Below are positions 26,398 to 35,292 of a stretch of DNA of 64,000 bases, one piece after another. Below the pieces are notes generated by a model, which was not told where the DNA came from, made no database searches, and saw only the letters and a list, made by a program, of their open reading frames with translations. The translations under genes were made by a program, and so were the position numbers. Source of the stretch: Chitinophaga eiseniae (GTDB lineage: Bacteria > Bacteroidota > Bacteroidia > Chitinophagales > Chitinophagaceae); assembly GCF_012641265.1 (NCBI RefSeq), contig NZ_JABAHZ010000013.1:50505-114504 (forward strand), written 5' to 3'. The stretch's first letter is position 1, and each line of letters starts with the position of its first letter.

Positions 26398-28155
26398 ATG
26401 GTGAACAAATTTTTTGGCATGCTGGCCTTGCTGGCATTGCAACAAAACGTATGGGCGCAAACTTCTCCCTCCAGCGACTACAGGGAACTGCCCGATCCCA
26501 AACCCGTTAACCAGGCCTCCTGGACAGCTGTTAATGGCTCCCGGTTGCACGTAGCATTTGGTACTGCTGATACCCGTTATGATAAAAGAAATGCGCCAGA
26601 TGATAAAGTATTGTCCCCTTCCTGGGCCGTTAAAGCCTGGAAAGGAGAGCGGGTACATACCCAATTAGTTATCTGGACTACCGCTGCACAGCCATCGGTG
26701 AGTATACAAACATCGCCGCTACAGAATGGTAAAGGACAGAAGATCGCTGCGGATGCTATCTCCACAGGATTTGTACGCTATGTTATGACAGATGAACTGA
26801 ATAAAGATGGCACAGGTTGCGGCTACAGGAAAACGGTAGATTTTGACTCCTCCCTGGCAGCAGATGGCATCGATATCATTAATAAAAGAGCGATTGCCGC
26901 CAATAATACACAACCGGTATGGTTAAGCATCCAGGTGCCGGCCAATACGCCTGCAGGCGTTTATAAAGGCAGTATCAGCGTAAAAGCAGGGGCTACTGCC
27001 GTGAGCCTGCCTTATGAAGTAACGGTAACAGACCGCACATTACCAGCGCCGAAAGACTGGAAATTTCACCTGGATCTGTGGCAAAGTCCGAATGCCGTGG
27101 CTCGTGTATATGGTGTGAAACCCTGGAGTGATGCGCATTTCAACGCGATGAGACCCTACATGAAGATGTTGGCCGACGCCGGACAGAAAGTAATTACTAC
27201 TGCCATTATATATGATCCATGGAATGGACAAACAGAAGACATCTATGGTACCATGGTTAAATGGATGAAGAAGAAAAATGGTAGCTGGGTGTACGATTAT
27301 ACCGTGTTTGACAAATGGGTACAGTTCATGATGGACCTGGGCATCCGCAAGGAAATCAACTGTTATAGCATGATTCCGTGGAACCTGAAGTTTTATTACT
27401 ATGATGAAGCTGCAGGCAAAGATACCTTCATTGTAGCGAAGCCCGGTACCCCCGAGTATACAGCCCACTGGCAGCCGATGTTGAATGATTTTGTGAAACA
27501 CCTGAAAGCGAAGGGCTGGTTTAACATTACCGCCATTGCAATGGATGAAAGAACCATGGAAGACATGAAACAGGCGCTGGCTATTATCAGGAAAGCAGAT
27601 AAGGATTTCAAGGTATCGCTGGCAGGTAGCTATCATGCGCCTATTGCGCAGGAGATTTACGATTACTGTGTAGCCTCCAAGGAAGTATTCCCGGCAGAGG
27701 TAATGAAAGAGCGTATACAAAAAGGATTACCTACTACCTTTTACACTTATTGTGCAGAAGGTTATCCTAATACATTTACGTTTTCGCCTCCGGCAGAATC
27801 GGCCTTTATGGGCTGGTATGCTGCGCATAAGGGATATAGCGGTTATTTGCGCTGGGCTTATAACAGCTGGGTGAAAGCGCCGTTGTTAGATTCCCGTTTC
27901 CGTTCCTGGGCAGCCGGAGATACTTATTTCGTATATCCGGGACCGAGATCTTCTATCCGTTTTGAAAGAATGGTAGAAGGGATACAGGATTTTGAGAAAA
28001 TCAGGTTATTGAAGGAGGAGTTTACAAAAAGTAATAACATGGCCGCTTTGAATAAACTGAACCAGTTGCTGGAACCTTGTGATGTGCAGGCGCTGAAAGC
28101 CACACCAGCCGCTACTATCCTGCAGGCAGCCAAACAAGGATTGAATGAATTATAA
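26398..28155 (+). CDS. GH123-like glycoside hydrolase (DUF4091)
   Basis: Exported protein of 585 residues: signal peptide (about 1-21, ...VWAQ), a beta-sandwich N domain (about 40-220) and a TIM-barrel domain of the DUF4091/GH123 type (about 230-550). The barrel shows KFHLDLWQSPNAVARVYGV, then AMDERTMEDM, whose Asp-Glu pair (D383-E384) fits the substrate-assisted catalytic pair of GH123 N-acetyl-galactosaminidases. GYLRWAYNSW and VEGIQDFEKI are conserved in the group. Specificity is inferred. It faces ftsZ tail to tail across a shared terminator. Confidence 0.85.
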   Translation: MVNKFFGMLALLALQQNVWAQTSPSSDYRELPDPKPVNQASWTAVNGSRLHVAFGTADTRYDKRNAPDDKVLSPSWAVKAWKGERVHTQLVIWTTAAQPSVSIQTSPLQNGKGQKIAADAISTGFVRYVMTDELNKDGTGCGYRKTVDFDSSLAADGIDIINKRAIAANNTQPVWLSIQVPANTPAGVYKGSISVKAGATAVSLPYEVTVTDRTLPAPKDWKFHLDLWQSPNAVARVYGVKPWSDAHFNAMRPYMKMLADAGQKVITTAIIYDPWNGQTEDIYGTMVKWMKKKNGSWVYDYTVFDKWVQFMMDLGIRKEINCYSMIPWNLKFYYYDEAAGKDTFIVAKPGTPEYTAHWQPMLNDFVKHLKAKGWFNITAIAMDERTMEDMKQALAIIRKADKDFKVSLAGSYHAPIAQEIYDYCVASKEVFPAEVMKERIQKGLPTTFYTYCAEGYPNTFTFSPPAESAFMGWYAAHKGYSGYLRWAYNSWVKAPLLDSRFRSWAAGDTYFVYPGPRSSIRFERMVEGIQDFEKIRLLKEEFTKSNNMAALNKLNQLLEPCDVQALKATPAATILQAAKQGLNEL

Positions 28156-28180
28156 TTGGGCATTAATAAGGCGTTATCAT

Positions 28181-28214
28181 AAAAAAATCCTCCGGGGAAC
28201 CGGAGGATTTTTTT
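28181..28214. terminator. Bidirectional terminator between the GH123-like gene and ftsZ
   Basis: ATCCTCCGG with CCGGAGGAT around a GGAA loop, flanked by A7 on the left and a T run on the right, so it can end transcripts from both sides. Confidence 0.9.
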
Positions 28215-28246
28215 TAACACAACTAAAAAACAATCAAATGTGTTCA

Positions 28247-30097
28247 TCAATCGGGCTTTTTCCCATCTAAAAAGGTATTGATAGTATTGATTTCCGGGTG
28301 ATTATTTTGTGCCGGATCTCCACTCACAGTATAATTGGAGTAGAAATGTTCGGCAGATCCTGCACCATTGTCCAGGTTTACGTTTCTACGCAGGTAGGCA
28401 GGTACGTTTTCTAATTCCGCATTATTGTCCATGTTTTTCACATTGAAGCTGATGCTGCGTAATTTGGCTACTCTTTCTGCCTGTTTACGTTTTTGTTCTT
28501 CCAGGTCTTCATATGCTTGCTGCATAGGCACTTCCGGAGGTGTTGGCGGTACGTTTACGGCGTCTTCTTCCTCTTTAAATACCATCTTCATTTCAGGAGC
28601 GGGTGCACTACCTGGTTCCACGTAAATGTGTGAAGGTCTGTTCAGGTATCCGCCGGCAGCGTTGCCAGTTTGTGGCTGGATAACATTCACGCCTGGCTGC
28701 TGTGTATGTGCGGGTGGCACCTGTTGAACGGGCTGCATCTGTTGCTGTATTTGTTGTTGCTGCATCTGCTGCATTTGCTGTAGCTGTTGTTGCTGCGCTG
28801 CCTGTTGCATTTGTTGTTGTATCTGCGGGTCAGGTTGCTGTGGGGTAGAAGGTACTTGTTGTACATTCAGCACATAGTTCTGACGGGCAGGAGCGATGGG
28901 CGCCTGTTGCTGTGGTTGAGGCGGCGTATAAGGAATGACAGGTTCCGGATGTGTAATCACCGGTTCCATCAGTCGTGGCGCCATCAGGTCTTGTGGTTCC
29001 TGGAAGAGCAGGCCTTGCGACTGCTGTTGCAGATTCATTTTCTTTTCATCGCCATCTTTACCCAGCTGCATCACTATTTTAGGTTCTACGCGTTCCTGGG
29101 TGGAGGGTGCTATTTTTTGCTGGGTGATAGGTTTTTGTTCAAAACCGGTAGCAATGATGGTTACGCCCAATTGTCTGTCGAGTGACTGGTCGTATCCCAC
29201 ACCGAGGATCACATCGCAATCTTCACCAGCCTGGCTTTGTACGTAGGCCTGGATAACATCCATTTCATCCAGTGTATGTTCGAATTCACCTTCGGAAGAA
29301 GAGATGTTGATGAGGATCCATTTAGCACCGCGTATATCGTTATCGTTCAGCAACGGAGATGTCAGTGCATCTTCGATGGCTCTCTGTGCACGGTTTTCGC
29401 CTTCTGCCAGGGCTGCGCCGAGGATGGCTACACCACCGTTGCGCATAACGGTACAAACGTCGGCAAAGTCCACGTTGATCTGACCGGTAGAATTGATCAC
29501 ATCGGTAATACATTTGGCGGCGGTTGCCAGTACGTTATCTGCTTTTTCGAAGGCAGCTTTGAATTTCAGGTCACCGAATTTCTGACGTAATTTATCGTTG
29601 GAGATAATCAGCAGGGTGTCTACGTATTCTTTCAGACGTTGTACGCCTTCATCTGCCTGCAACATTCTTTTCTTTCCTTCGTAGGAGAAAGGAGTTGTAA
29701 CGATACCAACGGTCAGGATACCCAGTTCCTTACATATACGTGCGATGATAGGGGCGCCACCAGTACCGGTGCCACCGCCCATACCGGCAGTAATGAAGGC
29801 CATTTTGGTATTTACCTCCAGTATTTTTTTGATTTCCTCAAAGGATTCTTCTGTCGCCTGTTTTCCGATTTCAGGATTTGCACCGGCACCAAGTCCCTGC
29901 GTGAGGTGAGGTCCCAACTGAATTTTATTGGGAACGGGACTGTTAGCAATAGCTTGTGCATCGGTATTGCAAATAATGAAATTTACCCCTTCAATGCGCT
30001 GGCTATACATATGATTCACCGCGTTGCTTCCACCACCACCTATGCCGATGACTTTGATGATAGAAGATTTTTCTTTAGGAAGATCAAAATGTATCAT
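28247..30097 (-). CDS. ftsZ: Cell division protein FtsZ
   Basis: Tubulin-like GTPase that forms the Z ring, 616 residues, much longer than the roughly 380 of E. coli. The GTP-binding loop GGGTGTG is at 107-113 and the T7 loop and C-terminal GTPase domain (to about 320) are intact. A long variable linker follows, with a glutamine-rich stretch (about 415-470). A VPAYLRR segment near 565-571 is probably the FtsA/membrane-tether peptide, and 45 more residues ending INTFLDGKKPD follow it. Last gene of the dcw cluster; a bidirectional terminator follows. Confidence 0.96.
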   Translation of the reverse strand: MIHFDLPKEKSSIIKVIGIGGGGSNAVNHMYSQRIEGVNFIICNTDAQAIANSPVPNKIQLGPHLTQGLGAGANPEIGKQATEESFEEIKKILEVNTKMAFITAGMGGGTGTGGAPIIARICKELGILTVGIVTTPFSYEGKKRMLQADEGVQRLKEYVDTLLIISNDKLRQKFGDLKFKAAFEKADNVLATAAKCITDVINSTGQINVDFADVCTVMRNGGVAILGAALAEGENRAQRAIEDALTSPLLNDNDIRGAKWILINISSSEGEFEHTLDEMDVIQAYVQSQAGEDCDVILGVGYDQSLDRQLGVTIIATGFEQKPITQQKIAPSTQERVEPKIVMQLGKDGDEKKMNLQQQSQGLLFQEPQDLMAPRLMEPVITHPEPVIPYTPPQPQQQAPIAPARQNYVLNVQQVPSTPQQPDPQIQQQMQQAAQQQQLQQMQQMQQQQIQQQMQPVQQVPPAHTQQPGVNVIQPQTGNAAGGYLNRPSHIYVEPGSAPAPEMKMVFKEEEDAVNVPPTPPEVPMQQAYEDLEEQKRKQAERVAKLRSISFNVKNMDNNAELENVPAYLRRNVNLDNGAGSAEHFYSNYTVSGDPAQNNHPEINTINTFLDGKKPD

Positions 30098-30269
30098 GAC
30101 TCTATACTTTTATGGGTTAGTACGATTAATTAATAATGAACTATTAAGAATTAAGTGCGTGTATGCTATTATGTTACTATGGTTCATTTGTCCTGTCATT
30201 ATTAATTATCGTTCTTAATTCTTATTATATTAAACGTTTGCTGGTTACAACAATTGCGCCATATAGCGA
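30098..30269. repeat. Interlocked inverted repeats between ftsA and ftsZ
   Basis: Two AT-rich inverted repeats are interleaved. Arm A (30127-30139) pairs with 30196-30208, and arm B (30144-30154) pairs with 30214-30224, in the order A-B-A'-B'. The pairs therefore cannot form one simple nested hairpin. This is the widest gap inside the ftsQ-A-Z part of the cluster (172 bp). It may carry an ftsZ control element or a remnant of a dispersed repeat. Confidence 0.5.
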
Positions 30270-31673
30270 TTAAAGTTTAGCATCTTCTTCTTCTGTAAAC
30301 ATGTCAATGATTTTTGTTTTCATTTTGTCTAAGAAGTTTTTCAGGGATGCGTTTCTTTCTTTTGCTTTACGGTCTTGTATTTCCTGGCTGCTGGGGGCCG
30401 TTTCTTCTATCCAGTCTTCAGGCTGTGCTACGGATTGGGCAGCCTGTTCTTTTGCCAGATAGCTGGTATTAATCTTTACATAGTTTTCTTCCAGCGCTTT
30501 ACGATCATTTTCGAAATCATTATATCCTTTTAAAATCAAGCCTACGCAGGTAGCGTACATAGGTTTAGTTAGTTCATCTATGTGGCCGCTTGCCAGGTGC
30601 TCGTTGGGGAAACCTATGCGGGCGCTTGCGCCGGTGGTATATTCAGTTAACTGTATCAGGTGTTTTAGCTGGGATCCGCCACCAGTGAGGATAATACCGC
30701 CATTCAGCATTTTATTATCCATACCGATTTGTTTGAGATGGTATACTACGAAATCGAGTATTTCACTCATACGGGCCTGGATGATATGGGCCAGGTTCTT
30801 TACTGAAATTTCTTTGGGGCTTTGACCTCTTAATCCGGGAATGGTGATATAGGCATTGCTTTTGGCTTCATCTGCCAGTGCATAACCAAATTGCACTTTC
30901 ATCTGCTCTGCCTGTGTTTTTAATACGCCCAATCCGTTTTTGATGTCATTGGTAATGTTTTCTCCACCGTAGGGAATTACTGCAGTATGTTTGAGAATAC
31001 CTTCGTAAAACACGGCCAGATCGGTAGTACCACCACCAATGTCAACAATGGCTACACCCGCTTCAAAGTCCATATCGCACATAACGGCGGCAGCGGAGGC
31101 CAGTGGCTGAAGTACCAGGTCACGGATTTTGAGACCGGATTTTTCCACGCTGCGGTTAATGTTACGAATGGCGTTTTTATCGCCGGTGATGATATGGAAG
31201 TTAGCGCCCACCTTTACCCCCGACATACCAATGGGGTAAGTGATGTTTTGCAGGCTGTCCACAATATATTGCTGCGGGATCACGTCGATGATCTGATCAC
31301 TCGCGGGAATAACTGTTTTATACTGATCATTAATCAGTTGATCAATATCTTTCTGGGATATTTCCGCATCAGTGTCATTGCGTACAATATCCCCGCGGGT
31401 TTGCAAACTTTTTATATGATGACCAGCTATGCCAACGTATACCTCGTTAATTTCCAGGTTGGGGTTGGATGCATAACAATTTTCGAGTGCTTGCCTGATA
31501 GCTTTGATCGTTTGGTCGATGTTCAGCACCATACCGTGCTGTACACCAAATGATGTAGCTTTTCCGAATCCCAGGATTTCCAGTTTCCCGTATTCATTCT
31601 TCCGTCCTGCAATGGCAGCAATCTTCGTAGTACCTATGTCGAGTCCTACAATGATGGGAGCTTCCTGATTCAT
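30270..31673 (-). CDS. ftsA: Cell division protein FtsA
   Basis: Actin-like ATPase that anchors FtsZ to the membrane, 467 residues. VGLDIGTTKIAAIAG is the phosphate-1 motif and VAIVDIGGGTTDLAV the phosphate-2 motif; the adenosine motif is in ILTGGGSQLKH. The C-terminal segment after about residue 400 is longer than in E. coli and ends with a lysine-rich amphipathic stretch (NFLDKMKTKIIDMF), the likely membrane-targeting helix. Its ATG overlaps the ftsQ stop by 4 bp. Confidence 0.96.
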   Translation of the reverse strand: MNQEAPIIVGLDIGTTKIAAIAGRKNEYGKLEILGFGKATSFGVQHGMVLNIDQTIKAIRQALENCYASNPNLEINEVYVGIAGHHIKSLQTRGDIVRNDTDAEISQKDIDQLINDQYKTVIPASDQIIDVIPQQYIVDSLQNITYPIGMSGVKVGANFHIITGDKNAIRNINRSVEKSGLKIRDLVLQPLASAAAVMCDMDFEAGVAIVDIGGGTTDLAVFYEGILKHTAVIPYGGENITNDIKNGLGVLKTQAEQMKVQFGYALADEAKSNAYITIPGLRGQSPKEISVKNLAHIIQARMSEILDFVVYHLKQIGMDNKMLNGGIILTGGGSQLKHLIQLTEYTTGASARIGFPNEHLASGHIDELTKPMYATCVGLILKGYNDFENDRKALEENYVKINTSYLAKEQAAQSVAQPEDWIEETAPSSQEIQDRKAKERNASLKNFLDKMKTKIIDMFTEEEDAKL

Positions 31674-32770
31674 GGCGTTTTTTGTTTTTTTGATGTGTTA
31701 ACAGATTTATTCCCTGGCTTATACACTGCTTTGGGTTGTTGTTTTGCGGGCGCAGGGGCTGCTTTTGCTTTCTTCACTACTTTCTCATGCTGCGTTTTCG
31801 CCTTTTCTTTTCCTTTTGCCGGATGTGCCGGTTTAGCAGCCGGTTTTACGGCCTCCGGTTTGGGGGATGCTGCTACCGGATGCGCTACGGCTCCGCTATC
31901 AGCATCTTCTACATCTGCAATAGGTGGTTCATCTACGGCCGGCAGTTTTATACTGTCGGTTTTGATCACCGGTTGTAACGGAACTACGCCATCCTTACGG
32001 GTACACACTACTTCATTCTCAAATGCGATGTTAATGCGCGTATAGTTATTCCATCCTACTTTATTCAATCCTTCTTTGTAAAAAGCCAATAATTTGACAA
32101 ATTTCTTTTCTATATCAGTACCGTCTCCGAATACAATCACCTGGTCGCCCAGTTTAGGTATGAATTCAAACCTACGATCAGATGTGATCATGAGCTGCTC
32201 TATCTGTGCCATCCAAAACGGATCATTACCAATATAATTGCCCATATCCACAATTTGTGTGGTGAGCAGGCTATCCGCTTTCTGCAGCTTTTCTGCATCT
32301 GTGGGAAAGCCGGTGAATACGGGTACCCTGGCGGCATAACGACCGGATACCGGTATATGTTCCCCTGCTGCATCGAGGTAAAAGCTGTTACCGGAAAAGG
32401 TGAATATCCTTGCTACCGGTTCGCGTTGCGTTACTTTAATATTCAGTTGTTGCCTGTTATCGAAGTAAATCTCCGCGTTTTTTACCCAGGGATCCTGGTC
32501 TATCAGGGCTTCCAGTTGTGCGATATTGATATCGCCAATCTTTTTGCCTACCGGGTTCAGGTTTTTATCTTTTACAATCAGTGATTTGATGTCTTTGGGT
32601 TCGATGAAGAAGTTGTCATCTTTCCCTTCAAACTTCACCTGTATGCCTTTACATTTACCAGCATCTTTGTCTTGTATAGCAGCTACCAGCAATACTACAA
32701 AGCCTGTCAACGCCAGCCCCCAGAGGAGGAGTGTGCCCAGTCGTTTTAATATGGTGGTAGTTTTAGACAA
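31670..32770 (-). CDS. ftsQ: Cell division protein FtsQ
   Basis: Bitopic divisome protein, 366 residues. A short cytoplasmic N terminus is followed by one membrane helix (about 12-32), a POTRA-like region (about 40-120, with ALIDQDPWVKNAEIYF) and the FtsQ beta domain (to about 260). The last 85 or so residues are a low-complexity Ala/Pro/Lys-rich periplasmic tail absent from E. coli FtsQ. The gene sits between murC (12 bp gap) and ftsA (4-bp ATGA overlap), so translation is coupled. Confidence 0.92.
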   Translation of the reverse strand: MSKTTTILKRLGTLLLWGLALTGFVVLLVAAIQDKDAGKCKGIQVKFEGKDDNFFIEPKDIKSLIVKDKNLNPVGKKIGDINIAQLEALIDQDPWVKNAEIYFDNRQQLNIKVTQREPVARIFTFSGNSFYLDAAGEHIPVSGRYAARVPVFTGFPTDAEKLQKADSLLTTQIVDMGNYIGNDPFWMAQIEQLMITSDRRFEFIPKLGDQVIVFGDGTDIEKKFVKLLAFYKEGLNKVGWNNYTRINIAFENEVVCTRKDGVVPLQPVIKTDSIKLPAVDEPPIADVEDADSGAVAHPVAASPKPEAVKPAAKPAHPAKGKEKAKTQHEKVVKKAKAAPAPAKQQPKAVYKPGNKSVNTSKKQKTP

Positions 32771-32782
32771 ATGTTTACTGTT

Positions 32783-34144
32783 TTATGTTGTACTGTTTTT
32801 TAGTATCCGGGCAATTGGTTCTTTTAACTGATCTATATCTCCGGCGCCGGCAGTGATCAATAGCGGGGATGGGTGTTTTTCCACATATTCCACTACCGAC
32901 TCTTTCGGCAATATTTTTACGGGCACTGTTATTTTCGATGCAATCATTTCACTGGTAACTCCCTCGATAGGAAGTTCACGCGCCGGGTAGATGGGGAGTA
33001 GTATTACTTCATCTGCCAGGGAAAGACTTTCAGCGAAACCATCTGCCAGGTCACGGGTACGGGTAAATAAATGCGGTTGAAAAATAACGGTGCATTTTTT
33101 ACCCGGGAATAATGCTTTGGCGCTGGCAATCAGTGCCCGCAGCTCTTCCGGATGGTGCGCATAGTCATCGATATATACCTGCTGCGCTGTTTTTACCACA
33201 TACTCAAACCTGCGTTTGATGCCTTTGAAGCTGGCCATAGCGGCCCTGATTTTACCGGCATCTATGCCCAGCAGATGCGCCACTGTAATGGCTGCTACTG
33301 CGTTTTCCACATTATGCATGCCACCAATGTGCAGCGAAATATTGTCAATCATCCAATCGCCCTGCATCACATCAAACTCATATCCGCCATTGTGCATGCG
33401 GATATTGGCGGCGTAAGCATTGGCTACATCGTTTTGTAAACTGTACAATAACTTGTTGGTAGCGTTGAGCTCATTATTCCGATGCAGGCCGAACTTAGCA
33501 ATCAGCGTGCCATTGGGCTTAATATTGTGTGTATACTGAATAAATGCATCTTCCATGGCTTCCGGTGTGCCGTAAATATCCAGGTGATCTGCATCCATGG
33601 CAGTCAGTATGGCGATGTCCGGACTTAATTTCAGGAAAGAGCGATCATATTCATCTGCTTCAATAACGGCTACCTGCTTGTTGCTGCTCCAGAAATTTTT
33701 ATCATAGTTAACGCTGATACCACCGAGGAATGCGTTGCATCCGTATCCGCTGTCGGTAAGCAGGTGAGCAATCATGGTAGAAACGGTGGTTTTACCATGG
33801 GTACCTGCTACGGTAATGGCAAACAGGGAACGGGTAATTTCCTGTAATACATCGCTGCGCTTTACTACTTCATAGCCCTGCTCACGGAACCACTGCAGTT
33901 CAGTATGTGCAGCCGGAATAGCCGGCGTATATACTACCAGGTTAGCCTGTTTATCCACCAGGTTGATATCGTCTGTATAATGGATTTGCATACCCTCTGC
34001 TTCCAGTTGCCTGGTAAGCGCCGTAGCAGTACGGTCATAACCGCTTACGTGCACGCCTTTTTCATTAAAAAAGCGGGCAATGGCGCTCATGCCAATACCA
34101 CCGATACCGATGAAATAAACCCTTTGTATGTTGTTCAAATCCAT
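32783..34144 (-). CDS. murC: UDP-N-acetylmuramate--L-alanine ligase
   Basis: Cytoplasmic ATP-dependent ligase that adds L-Ala to UDP-MurNAc, 453 residues. The N-terminal Rossmann segment is FIGIGGIGMSAIA, and the ATP P-loop AGTHGKTT is at about 113-120. The central and C-terminal Mur ligase domains include EADEYDRSF and IDDYAHHPEE. The length matches the family. It follows murG by 18 bp. Confidence 0.97.
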   Translation of the reverse strand: MDLNNIQRVYFIGIGGIGMSAIARFFNEKGVHVSGYDRTATALTRQLEAEGMQIHYTDDINLVDKQANLVVYTPAIPAAHTELQWFREQGYEVVKRSDVLQEITRSLFAITVAGTHGKTTVSTMIAHLLTDSGYGCNAFLGGISVNYDKNFWSSNKQVAVIEADEYDRSFLKLSPDIAILTAMDADHLDIYGTPEAMEDAFIQYTHNIKPNGTLIAKFGLHRNNELNATNKLLYSLQNDVANAYAANIRMHNGGYEFDVMQGDWMIDNISLHIGGMHNVENAVAAITVAHLLGIDAGKIRAAMASFKGIKRRFEYVVKTAQQVYIDDYAHHPEELRALIASAKALFPGKKCTVIFQPHLFTRTRDLADGFAESLSLADEVILLPIYPARELPIEGVTSEMIASKITVPVKILPKESVVEYVEKHPSPLLITAGAGDIDQLKEPIARILKNSTT

Positions 34145-34162
34145 ATATGCTGCTAAATCTCT

Positions 34163-35254
34163 CTAAATAATTTCCAATACTTGTTTCGCAATCACCATAT
34201 CTGCATTGGGATTTCCCAGTTTGCCGATATTATTTTCCAGTTGCTCCATCAATGCTTTGTTTTGCAGTAAACTGAATAATACGCTTTCCAGTTGACCGGT
34301 AACATCGCTGTCCTTAATGATTAAACCGGCATGTTTATTAACCAGGTTCATGGCATTGGACGTTTGATGGTCTTCCGCTGCAAAGGGATAGGGCACAAAG
34401 ATCACGGGTTTCTTTACTACACATAATTCTGCGATGGCCAGTGCGCCTGCTCTTGATAGTACTACGTCTGCTGCTTTATAGGCAAAGTCCATTACGTTGA
34501 TGAAATCATATACTTTGATATGTGATTCATACGGAGCTGCCGCTGCTTTGGCAGTTTCATAATAGGGCTTCCCTGTTTGCCAGATGAGCTGTATATCTTT
34601 ATCCGCAATGGTTTTCAGCAAGGGTTGTAATCCTTCATTAATGGATTTGGCACCTAAGCTACCACCCACTGCAAAGATGGTTTGTTTCAAAGGACTCAGG
34701 CCGAAATGCTGCACGGCATCTTCCCTGGTTACGGCCGACTGGGAGATGTTGTTTCTTACCGGGTTGCCGGTGAGGACCAGTTTATCGGCCGGGAAAAACT
34801 TATCCATACCGTCATATGCCACACAAATTTTCCTGGCTTTTTTGCCCAGTATTTTATTGGTTTTTCCGGCAAAGGAATTTTGTTCCTGGATCAGGGTCGG
34901 AATACCATCTTTCTGTGCCCTGTTGAGCATGGGGAAGCTGGCGTATCCACCCACACCTACCACTACGTCGGGCTGAAAGTTGCGGAGGATGGCTTTTGCA
35001 CGGCGCAGGCTTTTCCATATTTTAAAAGGCAGTAGTATGTTTTTGAAGATATTACTGCGATTAAATCCCGCGATTTCCAGTCCTTCGATAGGATAACCTG
35101 CCTGCGGCACTTTTTCCATTTCCATTTTTCCGGCAGCACCTACAAATAAGATGTTGGTATCCGGCTGAATTTTTTTCAACGCATTCGCGATCGCTATCGC
35201 CGGGAAGATATGTCCCCCGGTACCGCCGCCTGCTATGATCACTTTGCGTTGCAT
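34163..35254 (-). CDS. murG: UDP-GlcNAc:lipid I N-acetylglucosaminyltransferase
   Basis: Membrane-associated GT28 enzyme that converts lipid I to lipid II, 363 residues. The N-terminal glycine-rich loop GGGTGGHIFPAIAIA and the second G loop GVGGYASFP are typical. The UDP-GlcNAc-binding C domain has SRAGALAIAELC and VPYPFAAEDHQ. It lies 38 bp after ftsW and 18 bp before murC. Intact and of normal length. Confidence 0.97.
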   Translation of the reverse strand: MQRKVIIAGGGTGGHIFPAIAIANALKKIQPDTNILFVGAAGKMEMEKVPQAGYPIEGLEIAGFNRSNIFKNILLPFKIWKSLRRAKAILRNFQPDVVVGVGGYASFPMLNRAQKDGIPTLIQEQNSFAGKTNKILGKKARKICVAYDGMDKFFPADKLVLTGNPVRNNISQSAVTREDAVQHFGLSPLKQTIFAVGGSLGAKSINEGLQPLLKTIADKDIQLIWQTGKPYYETAKAAAAPYESHIKVYDFINVMDFAYKAADVVLSRAGALAIAELCVVKKPVIFVPYPFAAEDHQTSNAMNLVNKHAGLIIKDSDVTGQLESVLFSLLQNKALMEQLENNIGKLGNPNADMVIAKQVLEII

Positions 35255-35292
35255 GTGTTATTACTTACGATTGATGTTGTTATAAATACGTA

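Noticed and set aside
28787..29185. Open frame antisense to the Q-rich part of ftsZ
   Set aside because: It mirrors the low-complexity linker (leucine/arginine-rich product) and has no independent support.
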